DNA of 50,096 bases from an uncultured Bacteroidia bacterium (GCA_903902325.1 CAIUUO010000157.1:1-50096), one strand, 5' to 3'; shown: positions 40,843-49,890, numbered from the stretch's first letter. Notes: generated by a model not told the origin, from the sequence alone. Program-made: numbers and translations.

Positions 40843-41934
40843 TCAGGTTTTTTTCTCTTCCGACAACATAACATCCGCAACAAACTGGCGAATCTGCTGC
40901 TCATCCGACTTCCTGCAAATCAACAGGGTTTTTTGAGACTCCACGACGATATAATCCTTTAACCCCTGAATTACTGCAATTTTCTCCTCAGGAAGGTTTA
41001 CAATACAGCCTTCGGTTTCATATAGAAAGATTTTGTTGCCTGAAACCGCGTTGCCATTCTTGTCGAGTGTGTGATTTTCGTAGAGAGATCCCCATGTTCC
41101 AAGGTCAGACCAGCCGAAATCGGCTGTCAAAACAAAAACATTATCTGCTTTTTCCATGATCCCGTAGTCAATCGAGATGTTTGGACATTCAGAGTAAGTC
41201 TTGTTGATAAAAAAGCATTCATCGGGGCTGTTGATTAGTTTTTTACCGTTGTCGAACAGTGAATTGACATCTGGAAGATATTTTTCCAATGCGTTCATAA
41301 TCGCCTGTACGGACCACACAAAAATTCCAGAGTTCCAATAAAACTCACCGGTATCAACAAATACCTGAGCCATTGCCCTGTCAGGTTTTTCGGTAAATGT
41401 TTTCACCTTATATAGATTGTCAAAGCGGTTGAAATCGATTTTGTCGTTTACCTGGATATAGCCATAGCCCGTTTCAGGTCTGGAAGGCTGTATTCCCAGT
41501 GTAAGCAGAACCTCTTTTTCTTCTGCAAATTGCAGCCCTTTCTCTATTTCATTGAGAAAAAGATCTTCTTTCAGGATCAGGTGATCTGAAGGGGAAACGA
41601 CAATTTTGGCTGTCGGACAGATGCTGTGTATTTTATAGGTGGCATAGGCAATGCATGGTGCCGTATTTCGTCTGAGAGGTTCAAGCAAGACCTGGGATTC
41701 TTTTAACTGTGGCAGTTGCTCCATGACAAGCTCCTTGTAATTTTCGCTGGTTACAACGAAAAAATTTCCGGCTGGCATGATTCTGTTAAATCTTTCAAAC
41801 GTAAGTTGAAGCAGGGTTTTACCAATTCCCAGAATGTCGATAAACTGTTTTGGCCGGTCAGTCGTACTTAATGGCCAGAAGCGGCTTCCGATCCCGCCCG
41901 CCATGATGACGCAGTAATTTTTACAATTTCCCAT
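40843..41934 (-). CDS. manC: Mannose-1-phosphate guanylyltransferase
   Basis: The 363-residue protein opens with the nucleotidyltransferase loop AGGIGSRFWPLSTTDRPKQF. Downstream are FVVTSENYKELV, LEPLRRNTAPCIAYA, VVSPSDHLI and FTEKPDRAMAQ, then the product-binding FYWNSGIFVW. It makes GDP-mannose from mannose 1-phosphate and GTP for polysaccharide or glycoprotein synthesis. Only the nucleotidyltransferase part is present, without the C-terminal isomerase domain of bifunctional enzymes. The ATG at 41934 is chosen over a TTG at 41973, which would overlap a putative promoter element. Confidence 0.93.
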   Translation of the reverse strand: MGNCKNYCVIMAGGIGSRFWPLSTTDRPKQFIDILGIGKTLLQLTFERFNRIMPAGNFFVVTSENYKELVMEQLPQLKESQVLLEPLRRNTAPCIAYATYKIHSICPTAKIVVSPSDHLILKEDLFLNEIEKGLQFAEEKEVLLTLGIQPSRPETGYGYIQVNDKIDFNRFDNLYKVKTFTEKPDRAMAQVFVDTGEFYWNSGIFVWSVQAIMNALEKYLPDVNSLFDNGKKLINSPDECFFINKTYSECPNISIDYGIMEKADNVFVLTADFGWSDLGTWGSLYENHTLDKNGNAVSGNKIFLYETEGCIVNLPEEKIAVIQGLKDYIVVESQKTLLICRKSDEQQIRQFVADVMLSEEKKT

Positions 41935-41951
41935 GTTCAGGCTATTTTGAT

Positions 41952-41959
41952 CAAAATTA
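41952..41959 (-). promoter_or_regulatory. Putative -7 element of the manC gene
   Basis: On the minus strand TAATTTTG matches TAnnTTTG exactly, with a TTTG 22 nt upstream. It lies 17 nt before the ATG at 41934, which supports that start. Confidence 0.4.
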
Positions 41960-42068
41960 GAATAATTTTTCAAAATGCTTTCAAAATGAATGCATATTGC
42001 ATATAAAACAGAAGAACAATTGGTTTCCGGCCATTATTCAAATATTTTGTACTTTTATAAAAAAATTC

Positions 42069-42809
42069 ATGCGGATATTCAACGAAATCGGATCCTATTT
42101 TTTGTTGATGTTTCGGGTTTTCAGCAAGCCTGAGAAAGGTCGGATTTATTGGCGACAACTGTTACTTGAGATTGAAAAACTGGGAATTCAGTCAATAGGT
42201 ATTGTTGCAATTATATCTGTTTTTATGGGAGGAATTATCACCTTGCAACTCACCTACAACATGTCGAACCCTTTGATGCCAACCTATCTTATTGGCCTCG
42301 GAAATCGCGACACACTGATACTTGAGTTCTCATGCACTGTGCTTAGCCTGATGTTGGCCGGAAAGGTCGGTTCTAATATAGCCTCTGAGATTGGAAGCAT
42401 GCAAGTAACGGAACAAATTGATTCACTTGAACTGATGGGAGTCAATTCGGCATCCTTCCTGATTCTTCCAAAGATCATAGCTGTTGTATTTATAAGCCCG
42501 ATCCTATTTGTTCTGAGTGTATTCTGTGGAATTATCGGGGGTTTAATTGCGGGGCCTATTTCAGGTATCGTTACAGTAGCGCAATATATGGACGGGATCA
42601 AGACCATGTTTGTACCTTTTTATGTGGGTTTTTCAATCATCAAGACCCTGGTTTTCGGATTTTTGATTGCTTCTGTGCCCGCTTACTGGGGATACAATGT
42701 TCAGGGAGGTGCGCTGGAGGTTGGTCATGCAAGTACCCGTGCAGTCGTCAACACGAGCATTCTGATTCTTTTTTTCGATTTGATTCTGACCCAATTGCTT
42801 TTTAAATGA
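42069..42809 (+). CDS. mlaE: MlaE-type ABC transporter permease
   Basis: The 246-residue inner-membrane protein belongs to the MlaE family: IESVFMGGIITLQ-like start (SVFMGGIITLQLTYN), ALMLAGKVGSNIASEIGSMQ-like segment (LAGKVGSNIASEIGSMQVTE), QIDSLELMGVNS and the C-terminal GHASTRAVVNTS. Together with the ATPase encoded next it forms a transporter for phospholipids or other lipids between inner and outer membranes. The ATG at 42069 is preferred over a TTG at 41997. The next gene overlaps by 4 nt (ATGA). No MCE-domain gene (mlaD) is visible in the window. Confidence 0.95.
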   Translation: MRIFNEIGSYFLLMFRVFSKPEKGRIYWRQLLLEIEKLGIQSIGIVAIISVFMGGIITLQLTYNMSNPLMPTYLIGLGNRDTLILEFSCTVLSLMLAGKVGSNIASEIGSMQVTEQIDSLELMGVNSASFLILPKIIAVVFISPILFVLSVFCGIIGGLIAGPISGIVTVAQYMDGIKTMFVPFYVGFSIIKTLVFGFLIASVPAYWGYNVQGGALEVGHASTRAVVNTSILILFFDLILTQLLFK

Positions 42810-43576
42810 TCGAAATAAAAAATATTAGGAAGTCATTCGAAAACAGAGAGATACTGAAAGATATTTCAACTGTCTTCGAAAAAGGGAAGACCAATCTGAT
42901 CATCGGTCAGAGTGGTTCGGGCAAGACCGTATTGCTTAAATCGATCGTCAGACTGCTTGAAGTTGAGGAAGGGGAAATACTTTTTGACGGTAGGGATATC
43001 AGGAAGATGAGTTTCAGTGTACTCAAGAAACTCCGACAGGAAATGGGAATGGTATTTCAGGGAGGTGCATTGTTCGATTCAATGAATGTAGCCGAAAACG
43101 TCAGATTTCCGATGGATATGTTTACGAAAATGACAAACGGAGAGAAGAACATGCATGTTGACTTCTGTCTGGATAGGGTCAACATTAAGGGAGCACATCA
43201 CCTTTTCCCGTCAGAGATATCGGGTGGGATGAGGAAAAGGGTCGCAATTGCGAGGGCCATCGCTCTAAATCCGAAATATCTTTTTTGCGATGAACCCAAT
43301 TCCGGACTTGATCCTGTCACTTCGATCCTTATCGATAACCTGATTAAGGAGATCACAGTCGAATTCGATATTACGACCCTGATCAATACACACGATATGA
43401 ACTCTGTCATGGAGATCGGAGATAATATTTTGTTCATTTCCGAAGGTGAAAAGGGCTGGGAAGGAAACAGCACACAGGTATTATTCACCAGAAATAAAAA
43501 ATTAAACGAATTTGTATTTGCTTCACCTTTGTCCAAGCGAATTCGTGAACTGAAACAACGGGAGGACGACGAATGA
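42806..43576 (+). CDS. mlaF: MlaF-type ABC transporter ATP-binding protein
   Basis: The 256-residue ATPase has Walker A GQSGSGKT (34-41), the Q-loop VFQGGALFDSMNVAENV, the signature ISGGMRKRVAIARAIA, Walker B YLFCDEPNSGLDP and the switch NTHDMNSV. These match the MlaF branch of ABC lipid transporters. It powers the MlaE permease encoded directly upstream with a 4-nt overlap; the downstream DUF4296 gene also overlaps by 4 nt, giving a tight three-gene operon. Confidence 0.95.
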   Translation: MIEIKNIRKSFENREILKDISTVFEKGKTNLIIGQSGSGKTVLLKSIVRLLEVEEGEILFDGRDIRKMSFSVLKKLRQEMGMVFQGGALFDSMNVAENVRFPMDMFTKMTNGEKNMHVDFCLDRVNIKGAHHLFPSEISGGMRKRVAIARAIALNPKYLFCDEPNSGLDPVTSILIDNLIKEITVEFDITTLINTHDMNSVMEIGDNILFISEGEKGWEGNSTQVLFTRNKKLNEFVFASPLSKRIRELKQREDDE

Positions 43577-44013
43577 AATACAGGATGTTTTTTCAAATTT
43601 TTATCTTGCTGGCAGTCTTTGCCTGTTCCAGTGGCAGTCGGCCTTCGGGTGTACTGCCCAGGAAAAAAATGGTGCCCATTCTGGTAGATATACATCTTGC
43701 TGAAGCTATAAACAGTCAAAAATTTAACCTGGCCATGACCAGAGACAGTCTGCCGGAAGATCTCTACCTCTCTATCTGCAAAAAATATAAAATTGACAGG
43801 TCGGTTATTGAAAAGTCACTGTTGTGGTATGGGAAACATACGAGGGATTATATGCCTGTTTACAACGAGGTTTTAGACGTCTTGAGCGAAATGGAGGTGA
43901 AGGCAAAAAGCGACACACTGAAGCCGGTTCGTATTGGCGGGTTTGACAATGATACTGCCAAAACAAAGAAAATCATACCCCCTCCTGTTAAAACAGATGC
44001 TGCCGTCAAGTGA
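43573..44013 (+). CDS. DUF4296 lipoprotein
   Basis: The 146-residue protein has a lipoprotein signal (KYRMFFQIFILLAVFACSSG) and a short helical DUF4296 domain: KKMVPILVDIHLAEAIN, then YLSICKKYKIDRSVIEKSL and YMPVYNEVLDVLSEM. The C-terminal tail is charged and probably disordered. The family is restricted to Bacteroidota and has no known function. The start overlaps mlaF by 4 nt, suggesting a link to lipid transport or envelope upkeep. Confidence 0.9.
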   Translation: MKYRMFFQIFILLAVFACSSGSRPSGVLPRKKMVPILVDIHLAEAINSQKFNLAMTRDSLPEDLYLSICKKYKIDRSVIEKSLLWYGKHTRDYMPVYNEVLDVLSEMEVKAKSDTLKPVRIGGFDNDTAKTKKIIPPPVKTDAAVK

Positions 44014-44038
44014 TTTCATCTTCGAATAATAACAATCC

Positions 44039-45232
44039 ATGCGTAAAATTTCAGCACACCTGATTCTGGATGGAAGAGACAGATGTTATCCCAAAGGAAT
44101 ATTGACATTAGAGGATGATGGCACCATCCTGGATATCGAGGATACCGGAGGTGTACTGCATGAATCTGCTGAGGTCGAGTTTTTTAGCGGAATTCTGGTG
44201 CCGGGCTTTGTAAATGCCCATTGTCATCTGGAATTGTCCCATTTGGAAGGTGCTTTTCCCGAGGGAATGGGAATGGTCCCCTTTTTGAAAAAGGTGGTTG
44301 AAGGGAGGGACGCTGAGCTTTCGGTTATTTGGAAAGCTGCAGAAAGAGCCGATCTTCTCATGCACAAAAACGGAATTGTTGCCGTAGGTGATATATCCAA
44401 TGGAACCAATTCGTTTGAAATAAAGAGAGACTCCAAAATCAAATATCATACTTTCATCGAAGCTTTGGGATTCTCGCCTGACCGTGCCGCAAAAGCTTTT
44501 GGGTGGGCCAAGAATTGCCTCGAGGTAGGCCAAAACCTCGGACTTACCTCCTCTATCGTTCCGCATTCACCCTACTCTGTGTCTGAAACTCTGTTCAGGG
44601 CAATAGCTGCCGAGGCCAAAGAAACAGGTTCAATCCTCTCTATCCACAGCCAGGAGAGTACCGGTGAAGATGAATTGTACCGATCCGGAACAGGTGAAAT
44701 GATCGGACATTTGCGCAACAACCTCTCCATCGAAACAACTTTTTTCCAACCTACCGGGAAAAATTCGATAGAGAGTATTCTTGGATATCTGCCATCCCAA
44801 AATAACCTGCTGCTGATTCACAACCTTTATACAGACCAGGCGGATATAGATTTTATTAAAAGTGCGAGGGAACCGGGTAAGACCTGGTTTGCACTCTGTC
44901 CGTTGTCAAATCTCTACATTCAAAACAAATTGCCCGACATTGATCTTTTGAGGAACAATGCTTTGAAGATATGTCTGGGAACCGACAGCCTGGTATCCAA
45001 CCATCAACTCTCCATCCTCGAAGAGATGAAAATAATTCAAAATGCCTGTCCCGAAATCACGCTTGGAGAATTGACAACATGGGCAACCTATAACGGCGCA
45101 AATGCCTTGAATATGGTTGATTGGGCAGGCTCCATTGAAGTTGGAAAGCATCCCGGAATTAATCTGCTCACCGGTATGGATATGGGTTTGGAAAAACTTT
45201 TGCCCGGAACAAGGGTGAGAAAAATATGTTAA
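44039..45232 (+). CDS. Amidohydrolase of the cytosine deaminase / adenosine-type deaminase group
   Basis: The 397-residue cytosolic protein is a metal-dependent amidohydrolase: HxH at H61/H63 (NAHCHLELSH), H176 (VPHSPYS), H203 (SIHSQES), H261 (LIHNLY) and D316 (LGTDSLVSN). Those residues and the layout with a small beta-sandwich at both ends match the S-adenosylhomocysteine/aminodeoxyfutalosine deaminase group. The substrate cannot be named; aminodeoxyfutalosine deamination in menaquinone synthesis is one option, but no other futalosine gene is adjacent. It starts 25 nt after the DUF4296 gene and ends 24 nt before a radical SAM gene on the same strand. Confidence 0.88.
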   Translation: MRKISAHLILDGRDRCYPKGILTLEDDGTILDIEDTGGVLHESAEVEFFSGILVPGFVNAHCHLELSHLEGAFPEGMGMVPFLKKVVEGRDAELSVIWKAAERADLLMHKNGIVAVGDISNGTNSFEIKRDSKIKYHTFIEALGFSPDRAAKAFGWAKNCLEVGQNLGLTSSIVPHSPYSVSETLFRAIAAEAKETGSILSIHSQESTGEDELYRSGTGEMIGHLRNNLSIETTFFQPTGKNSIESILGYLPSQNNLLLIHNLYTDQADIDFIKSAREPGKTWFALCPLSNLYIQNKLPDIDLLRNNALKICLGTDSLVSNHQLSILEEMKIIQNACPEITLGELTTWATYNGANALNMVDWAGSIEVGKHPGINLLTGMDMGLEKLLPGTRVRKIC

Positions 45233-45256
45233 TTCTTAATATCTGGGAACCAGGTT

Positions 45257-46039
45257 ATGGCAACTTTTCTTTTTGATCAAACCATCTTTGGACCTGTAAT
45301 CAGCAGAAGACTCGGAATCTCCCTGGGGATCAACCTGCTTCCAAATGATTCGAAATTATGTTCTTTCGATTGCATTTATTGCGAATGCGGATGGAATCCG
45401 GATAGGAAAGAAACACATGTTGTCCTTCCCAAAAGGGAATCGGTTGGAGCTCTTCTCCGACAAAAATTACTTGAAATGCAACAAAAATCGCTTCTCCCGG
45501 ACGTGATTACTTTTGCAGGGAATGGTGAACCGACCATGCATCCTGAATTTGATGGCATTATTGATGACACAATCCGGTTAAGGGATGAACTCTCTCCCAA
45601 ATCAAGGATCGCAGTACTTTCCAACTCAACTATGCTGCATAAGGATCGGGTTGTGAATGCCCTGAAGAAGATTGACGACAATATACTTAAACTTGATTCA
45701 GGTATTTTAGAAACCATCCTGTTGCTGAACAAGCCGGTTGGCAAGTTCGATCTGCCAAAACTGATCGGCCAGTTGAAAAAATTTGCCGGCAATCTGATCA
45801 TTCAGACCATGTTTTTGAAAGGATCCTTCAATGGACAGCAGTTTGATAATACAACCGAAACGGAAATCGCAGGCTGGATCAGTCTGTTGAAGGAGATTCG
45901 GCCCAAAATGGTAACAATTTATTCCGTAGCAAGAGATACTCCCGCAGATAACCTCATTGGAATACCGCTGAAACAGCTTCAGAGAATTGCCGATCGTGTG
46001 AAACGGGATACTGCAATTCCTGTCCAGGTAAGCGGCTGA
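45257..46039 (+). CDS. Radical SAM protein (COG0731-like)
   Basis: The 260-residue protein has the radical SAM cluster CSFDCIYC (C35, C39, C42) near its N terminus, followed by the SAM-binding TFAGNGEPTMHPEFD and a core barrel (IAVLSNSTML, IDDNILKLDSG, IIQTMFLKG). It resembles the wyosine-synthesis-like COG0731 proteins common in Bacteroidota whose reaction is not assigned. It lacks a second iron-sulfur motif or SPASM tail. Proximity to the amidohydrolase gene suggests a joint role or simple co-transcription. Confidence 0.88.
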   Translation: MATFLFDQTIFGPVISRRLGISLGINLLPNDSKLCSFDCIYCECGWNPDRKETHVVLPKRESVGALLRQKLLEMQQKSLLPDVITFAGNGEPTMHPEFDGIIDDTIRLRDELSPKSRIAVLSNSTMLHKDRVVNALKKIDDNILKLDSGILETILLLNKPVGKFDLPKLIGQLKKFAGNLIIQTMFLKGSFNGQQFDNTTETEIAGWISLLKEIRPKMVTIYSVARDTPADNLIGIPLKQLQRIADRVKRDTAIPVQVSG

Positions 46040-46212
46040 AGAAAGAAGGGGGGAAAAGAGACGGGGAGAGGGGACGAGTTCGGCCCCCAAATGTTGTTTT
46101 CTGAACTTTTTTAGGGTCAAAAATCAATTTCCATTAAGGTCTTAAGTGTCCAGTCTGTCCAAATTGTCCAACGAAAAAAGTTGACAAATCAAAAAAATTA
46201 AAATTTTATACA

Positions 46213-46905
46213 ATGCAGATAGAGATTCTCCAATTGACGGATGGAGCAAAAAAAGCAAAGGGTACCACCGTTGTGATTGATGTTTTCCGTGCTTTCTCAA
46301 CAGCCTGCTACCTGATGGCAGCAGGAGCCGAACGGATTATTCCTGTTGAGCAGGTTGAGGAGGCATTGCAACTTAAGAAAATACTACCTGAAGCAATTTT
46401 GCTGGGTGAGCGGAGTGAAAAAAAGGTGCCGGGATTTGATTTTGGTAATTCCCCTACCCATATCAGGAATCTGGATTTAGGTGGGAAAACGATAGTAATG
46501 ACCACCAGTTCAGGAACAAAAGGACTGATGAATGCCCTGCATGCAGATGAATTGCTCAGTGGCAGTTTTGTCAATGCCGGAGCTATCATCCGGTACATTG
46601 AACAAAAAAATCCGGCAAATGTGAGTCTGGTTTGCATGGGGTATGAAGGTCTGAGGCCAACCCAGGAAGATACCTTCCTGGCAGAGTACATCAAGGCAAG
46701 ATTAACTGGTCAACCTACAAATTTTGAGCAAATGAAAAATATGTTGAGAACAGGCGATGGCGCCAGACTGCTTGATCCGGCCAACCATATGTGGTCGCCT
46801 GCTTCCGATTTTGACCTTTGTCTCGACCTTGACAGGTTCGATTTTGTGTTGAGGTTGGTTGATGAGGAGGGGATGAAAGTACTTAAAATGACTAAAGTGA
46901 ACTAA
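46213..46905 (+). CDS. comB: 2-phosphosulfolactate phosphatase family protein (ComB-like)
   Basis: The 230-residue protein matches the ComB fold: VVIDVFRAFSTACYLMAAGA, LLGERSEKKVPGFDFGNSP, VMTTSSGTKGLMNAL and VCMGYEGLRPTQEDTFLAEYI. In archaeal coenzyme M synthesis ComB dephosphorylates 2-phosphosulfolactate with Mg2+. No sulfolactate genes are adjacent, so the physiological substrate in this organism is uncertain. The end of the gene (KMTKVN) and its stop codon are encoded within an inverted-repeat arm. Confidence 0.85.
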   Translation: MQIEILQLTDGAKKAKGTTVVIDVFRAFSTACYLMAAGAERIIPVEQVEEALQLKKILPEAILLGERSEKKVPGFDFGNSPTHIRNLDLGGKTIVMTTSSGTKGLMNALHADELLSGSFVNAGAIIRYIEQKNPANVSLVCMGYEGLRPTQEDTFLAEYIKARLTGQPTNFEQMKNMLRTGDGARLLDPANHMWSPASDFDLCLDLDRFDFVLRLVDEEGMKVLKMTKVN

Positions 46906-47018
46906 AGTGACTAAATTGAACTAAAGTTTTAGGAATGTAGGATATATTTGCCGCATAGTTTTTGGAGTTCAATCAACTTTAAATACTTTAGTTCACTTTA
47001 GTCACTTTAGTTCACTTT
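46894..47018. repeat. 34-bp inverted repeat between comB and the aminotransferase
   Basis: The arms at 46894-46927 (AAAGTGAACTAAAGTGAC...) and 46985-47018 (...TTTAGTTCACTTT) are reverse complements in 33 of 34 positions, separated by 57 nt. The comB stop codon (46903-46905) lies within the left arm; the aminotransferase ATG starts 6 nt after the right arm. Confidence 0.9.
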
Positions 47019-47024
47019 CTTACA

Positions 47025-48194
47025 ATGAAACATTACGACTTCGACGAAATAATCCCGCGCAGGGGAACCGATTGTGAAAAATATGATCATCTGGAAAGCC
47101 ATTTCGGGAATGGAAATGCGATTCCAATGTGGGTTGCTGACGGCGACTTCAGGGTGCCCGACTTTATTACCTCTGCCATACGATACAGGGCAGATCATGA
47201 AATCTACGCCTATTCCTACCGTCCCGACGGATACTATAATTCCATCATCAGGTGGCAACAGCAACGACACGACTGGCAGATTGAACGTGAGATGATACTT
47301 CCCACCCAGGGGGTTGTTTCTACGCTTTCCTCCATCATAATGGCTTTCACAGAAAAGGGGGATGAAATAATTATCCAGCCCCCGGTTTATACTCCATTCT
47401 TCTCCTGTGTAAAAGATTGTGGCAGAACTGTCGTGGAAAATCCACTTAAATTGGTTGAAAGTCGCTTTGAATTCGATTTTGATGATCTCACCCGAAAAAT
47501 CGGAAATAAAACCAAACTTCTGATCCTTTGTAACCCGCACAATCCTGTCGGAAGAGTATGGACCAAAGAAGAGCTTAAGCAACTTGGAGATATTTGTCTG
47601 AAAAACAATGTCTTGATTATTTCTGATGAAATTCATTCTGACCTGATTTTATCAGGATTCAAGCATATCCCGTTTCCAAAAGTATCGGATGAACTGGCTG
47701 CCAATTGCTTGGTTTGCATGGCGCCAAGTAAAACATTCAATATTGCAGGACTTTCCACCTCATTTGTGATTATCCCCGACAAGAAACTCCGCCAGCAATT
47801 TGACCACTTTCTGAACATGCTGCACCTGAAAAATGGTAATCTTTTTGGAAATGTCGCACTTGAAGCCGCCTATAAGAACGGATTGGATTGGGTAAACCAG
47901 CAAAACGACTACCTTCAGGCAAACCGGGATTACATGCTGGCTTTTTTCGCTGAAAAGATGCCAAAGATCAGGATGGTTTTCACGGAAGCTACCTATCTGG
48001 CCTGGTTAGACCTGCGGGAATATGACATGGAAGAGTCTGTGATGAACAGATTGCTGATAGACAGGGCCGGAGTGGTATTAAACAAAGGATCCATCTACGG
48101 CAAGGAGGGAGTTGGATATTTCAGACTGAATTTTGCCTGTCCGAGGCAGGTGCTTGAAGAAGCTTTACTCAACATTGAAGCCGTACTGGGGTGA
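47025..48194 (+). CDS. PLP-dependent MalY/PatB-type aminotransferase / cystathionine beta-lyase
   Basis: The 389-residue fold-type I enzyme begins with the PatB signature YDFDEIIPRRGTDCEKYDH and PMWVADGDFRVP. K236 (MAPSKTFNIAGL) is the Schiff-base lysine, with LCNPHNPVGR (N173) and D201 (ISDEIHSDLI) contacting the cofactor. The group cleaves cystathionine or other C-S amino acids and may act as an aminotransferase. It is full length and monocistronic, starting right after the inverted repeat. Confidence 0.92.
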   Translation: MKHYDFDEIIPRRGTDCEKYDHLESHFGNGNAIPMWVADGDFRVPDFITSAIRYRADHEIYAYSYRPDGYYNSIIRWQQQRHDWQIEREMILPTQGVVSTLSSIIMAFTEKGDEIIIQPPVYTPFFSCVKDCGRTVVENPLKLVESRFEFDFDDLTRKIGNKTKLLILCNPHNPVGRVWTKEELKQLGDICLKNNVLIISDEIHSDLILSGFKHIPFPKVSDELAANCLVCMAPSKTFNIAGLSTSFVIIPDKKLRQQFDHFLNMLHLKNGNLFGNVALEAAYKNGLDWVNQQNDYLQANRDYMLAFFAEKMPKIRMVFTEATYLAWLDLREYDMEESVMNRLLIDRAGVVLNKGSIYGKEGVGYFRLNFACPRQVLEEALLNIEAVLG

Positions 48195-48377
48195 ATTCGA
48201 CTATTCGACGATTTATTGATTAGTTGATTCGGAAATGTCGAATGTCATGAAGGTCGTGGTTATCCGGGTTGTCCAAAGACCATTTGGGTTGGTGTTGAGG
48301 GCTTTTTCTGAATGGAAGTCTTCGTGAACTGGTTGAATTTATTGAAACATTAACTTTAGGCATTTCAGGCACTTCAC

Positions 48378-49361
48378 CTACTTTACCCTCGACAATACCT
48401 GTCCTGCAAAATTCCTCAGTTCTTCCTTCTCTGAATCCTCAATTTGCAGTTTGTTCAGGGTGCCAAGTGCGAGATCATGATAATGTTTCATCAGTTTTTT
48501 TGTTTCTTCCGCTGCACCTGAGCGGGTAATGATATCCCTGACCGATTCAATCTTATCCTTTGGGTCAAAGTCCGTTTTCCCCATCCAATTCTTCAGGGAA
48601 ATGCGATCCTGGTCGGAACTTTTTTCAAGTGTACTGAGGAGGATAAAAGTCTTTTTGTTTTCACAGATATCGCCTCCGATTTTTTTCCCAAATGAATTTT
48701 CATCTCCGTAAACATCCAGCCAGTCGTCCTGAAGTTGGAACGCAATTCCTGCCTGTATTCCAAAATCATAGAGGAGACTGCAACTCTGGTCATCGGCACC
48801 GGCAATAAATGCACCCATTTTTAAACTGCAGGCAATGAGAACTGCCGTTTTAAGCCTGATCATTTCGAGATACTCAGGAATGGTTACCTGGTCCCTTTTT
48901 TCGAATTCCATGTCATGCTGCTGCCCTTCACAAATTTCGAGCGCAGTTTTAGAAAAGAGGGAGAGTAAAGTGGAGAGTTTCTCCGGGTCACACTTCGTCA
49001 GGAACTGAAATGCCATGATCGACATGGCATCGCCACTCAGGATAGCACTGTTTTCCCCATACCTGACATGCACCGCCGGAACGCCCCTGCGGATACCTGC
49101 GTGGTCCATGATATCGTCGTGTAACAGGGTAAAGTTGTGAAAAAGTTCAATGGTAGTTGCAGCCGGATAAACGTCACCTATATTGGGTGTAAAGAGAGAC
49201 GCTGCATGAAGCATAAGTACCGGTCTGATCCTTTTGCCCCCGACTTTTAGGGAATAGGCAATGGGTTCATACAATTGCACAGGTGCAGTAGACTGGATAG
49301 ATTGAATCTCCCGGCAGAACTCCCTTTCAAAGGATTCCAGGAGATGTTGAAAACTGAGCAT
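48378..49361 (-). CDS. Polyprenyl diphosphate synthase
   Basis: The 327-residue helical enzyme carries the two Asp-rich motifs, DDIMD at 82-86 and DDWLD at 212-216, with GGKRIRP (41-47) binding the pyrophosphate. F77 is five residues before the first motif and there is no two-residue insert in it, which in related enzymes favours a C15-C20 product. Members make geranylgeranyl or longer all-trans diphosphates for quinone or carotenoid side chains. It starts 3 nt after the bactofilin stop, so the two are co-transcribed. Confidence 0.93.
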   Translation of the reverse strand: MLSFQHLLESFEREFCREIQSIQSTAPVQLYEPIAYSLKVGGKRIRPVLMLHAASLFTPNIGDVYPAATTIELFHNFTLLHDDIMDHAGIRRGVPAVHVRYGENSAILSGDAMSIMAFQFLTKCDPEKLSTLLSLFSKTALEICEGQQHDMEFEKRDQVTIPEYLEMIRLKTAVLIACSLKMGAFIAGADDQSCSLLYDFGIQAGIAFQLQDDWLDVYGDENSFGKKIGGDICENKKTFILLSTLEKSSDQDRISLKNWMGKTDFDPKDKIESVRDIITRSGAAEETKKLMKHYHDLALGTLNKLQIEDSEKEELRNFAGQVLSRVK

Positions 49362-49364
49362 ATC

Positions 49365-49745
49365 TTACTTAATCTCTGGTTCCATCTCAGGAACGGCTTT
49401 TTCGTCGTTAATCATCTTACAATTGCCAACGAATCGGGCTCCGGGTTCCACGGATAATTTTCCCATGGTGAGGTTCCCTTTTATGGATGCGGTTCCTTTC
49501 AGCGAGAGCAGATCCTTCACGATAATTTCACCACTGACAAATCCCATTATTTCGGCACTGGAGCAACGAATGGTTCCTTTAATCTTTGAATCCGGACCAA
49601 CGACTACTCTGCCTTTGCAATCAAGGTCGCCCTCCAGGATTCCATCAATGCGAATGTCTCCGTCAGATTCTATGTTGCCTTTTATTTTAGTATCCTGAGC
49701 TATGGTATTCAGAGCTTTAACTTCACTAATAACTGGTTTTGACAT
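49365..49745 (-). CDS. Bactofilin (polymer-forming cytoskeletal protein)
   Basis: The 126-residue protein is a single bactofilin beta-helix with the regular repeats ALNTIAQDTKIKGNIESDG, IRIDGILEGDLDCKGRVVVG, IKGTIRCSSAEIMGFVSGEI and LSLKGTASIKGNLTMGKLSV. Bactofilins form filaments at the membrane and take part in shape and wall-enzyme positioning. It is small, as usual for the family, and shares a transcript with the polyprenyl synthase 3 nt downstream. An L32 gene lies upstream behind a terminator. Confidence 0.94.
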   Translation of the reverse strand: MSKPVISEVKALNTIAQDTKIKGNIESDGDIRIDGILEGDLDCKGRVVVGPDSKIKGTIRCSSAEIMGFVSGEIIVKDLLSLKGTASIKGNLTMGKLSVEPGARFVGNCKMINDEKAVPEMEPEIK

Positions 49746-49821
49746 GGTCGAATTTTTTGATCAGATATAAAATGACGATGAAGATAGTAAATTGCCTGAA
49801 TTATCTGCAAATTTAGGCAAC

Positions 49822-49842
49822 AAAAAAATCCCTTGCGGGATT
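49822..49842 (-). terminator. Rho-independent terminator of rpmF
   Basis: Read on the minus strand, AATCCC-GCAA-GGGATT is followed by a run of T's (7 A's on the plus strand, 49822-49828). It lies 49 nt past the L32 stop codon. Confidence 0.85.
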
Positions 49843-49890
49843 CTTTAGACGTTGAAGAAATGAGAAATCAATGATTTTCAGATCTGACAA

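Noticed and set aside
41973-41999. TTG starts for manC and mlaE
   Set aside because: Both would place the start inside the shared promoter gap; ATG codons at 41934 and 42069 begin at the conserved N termini.
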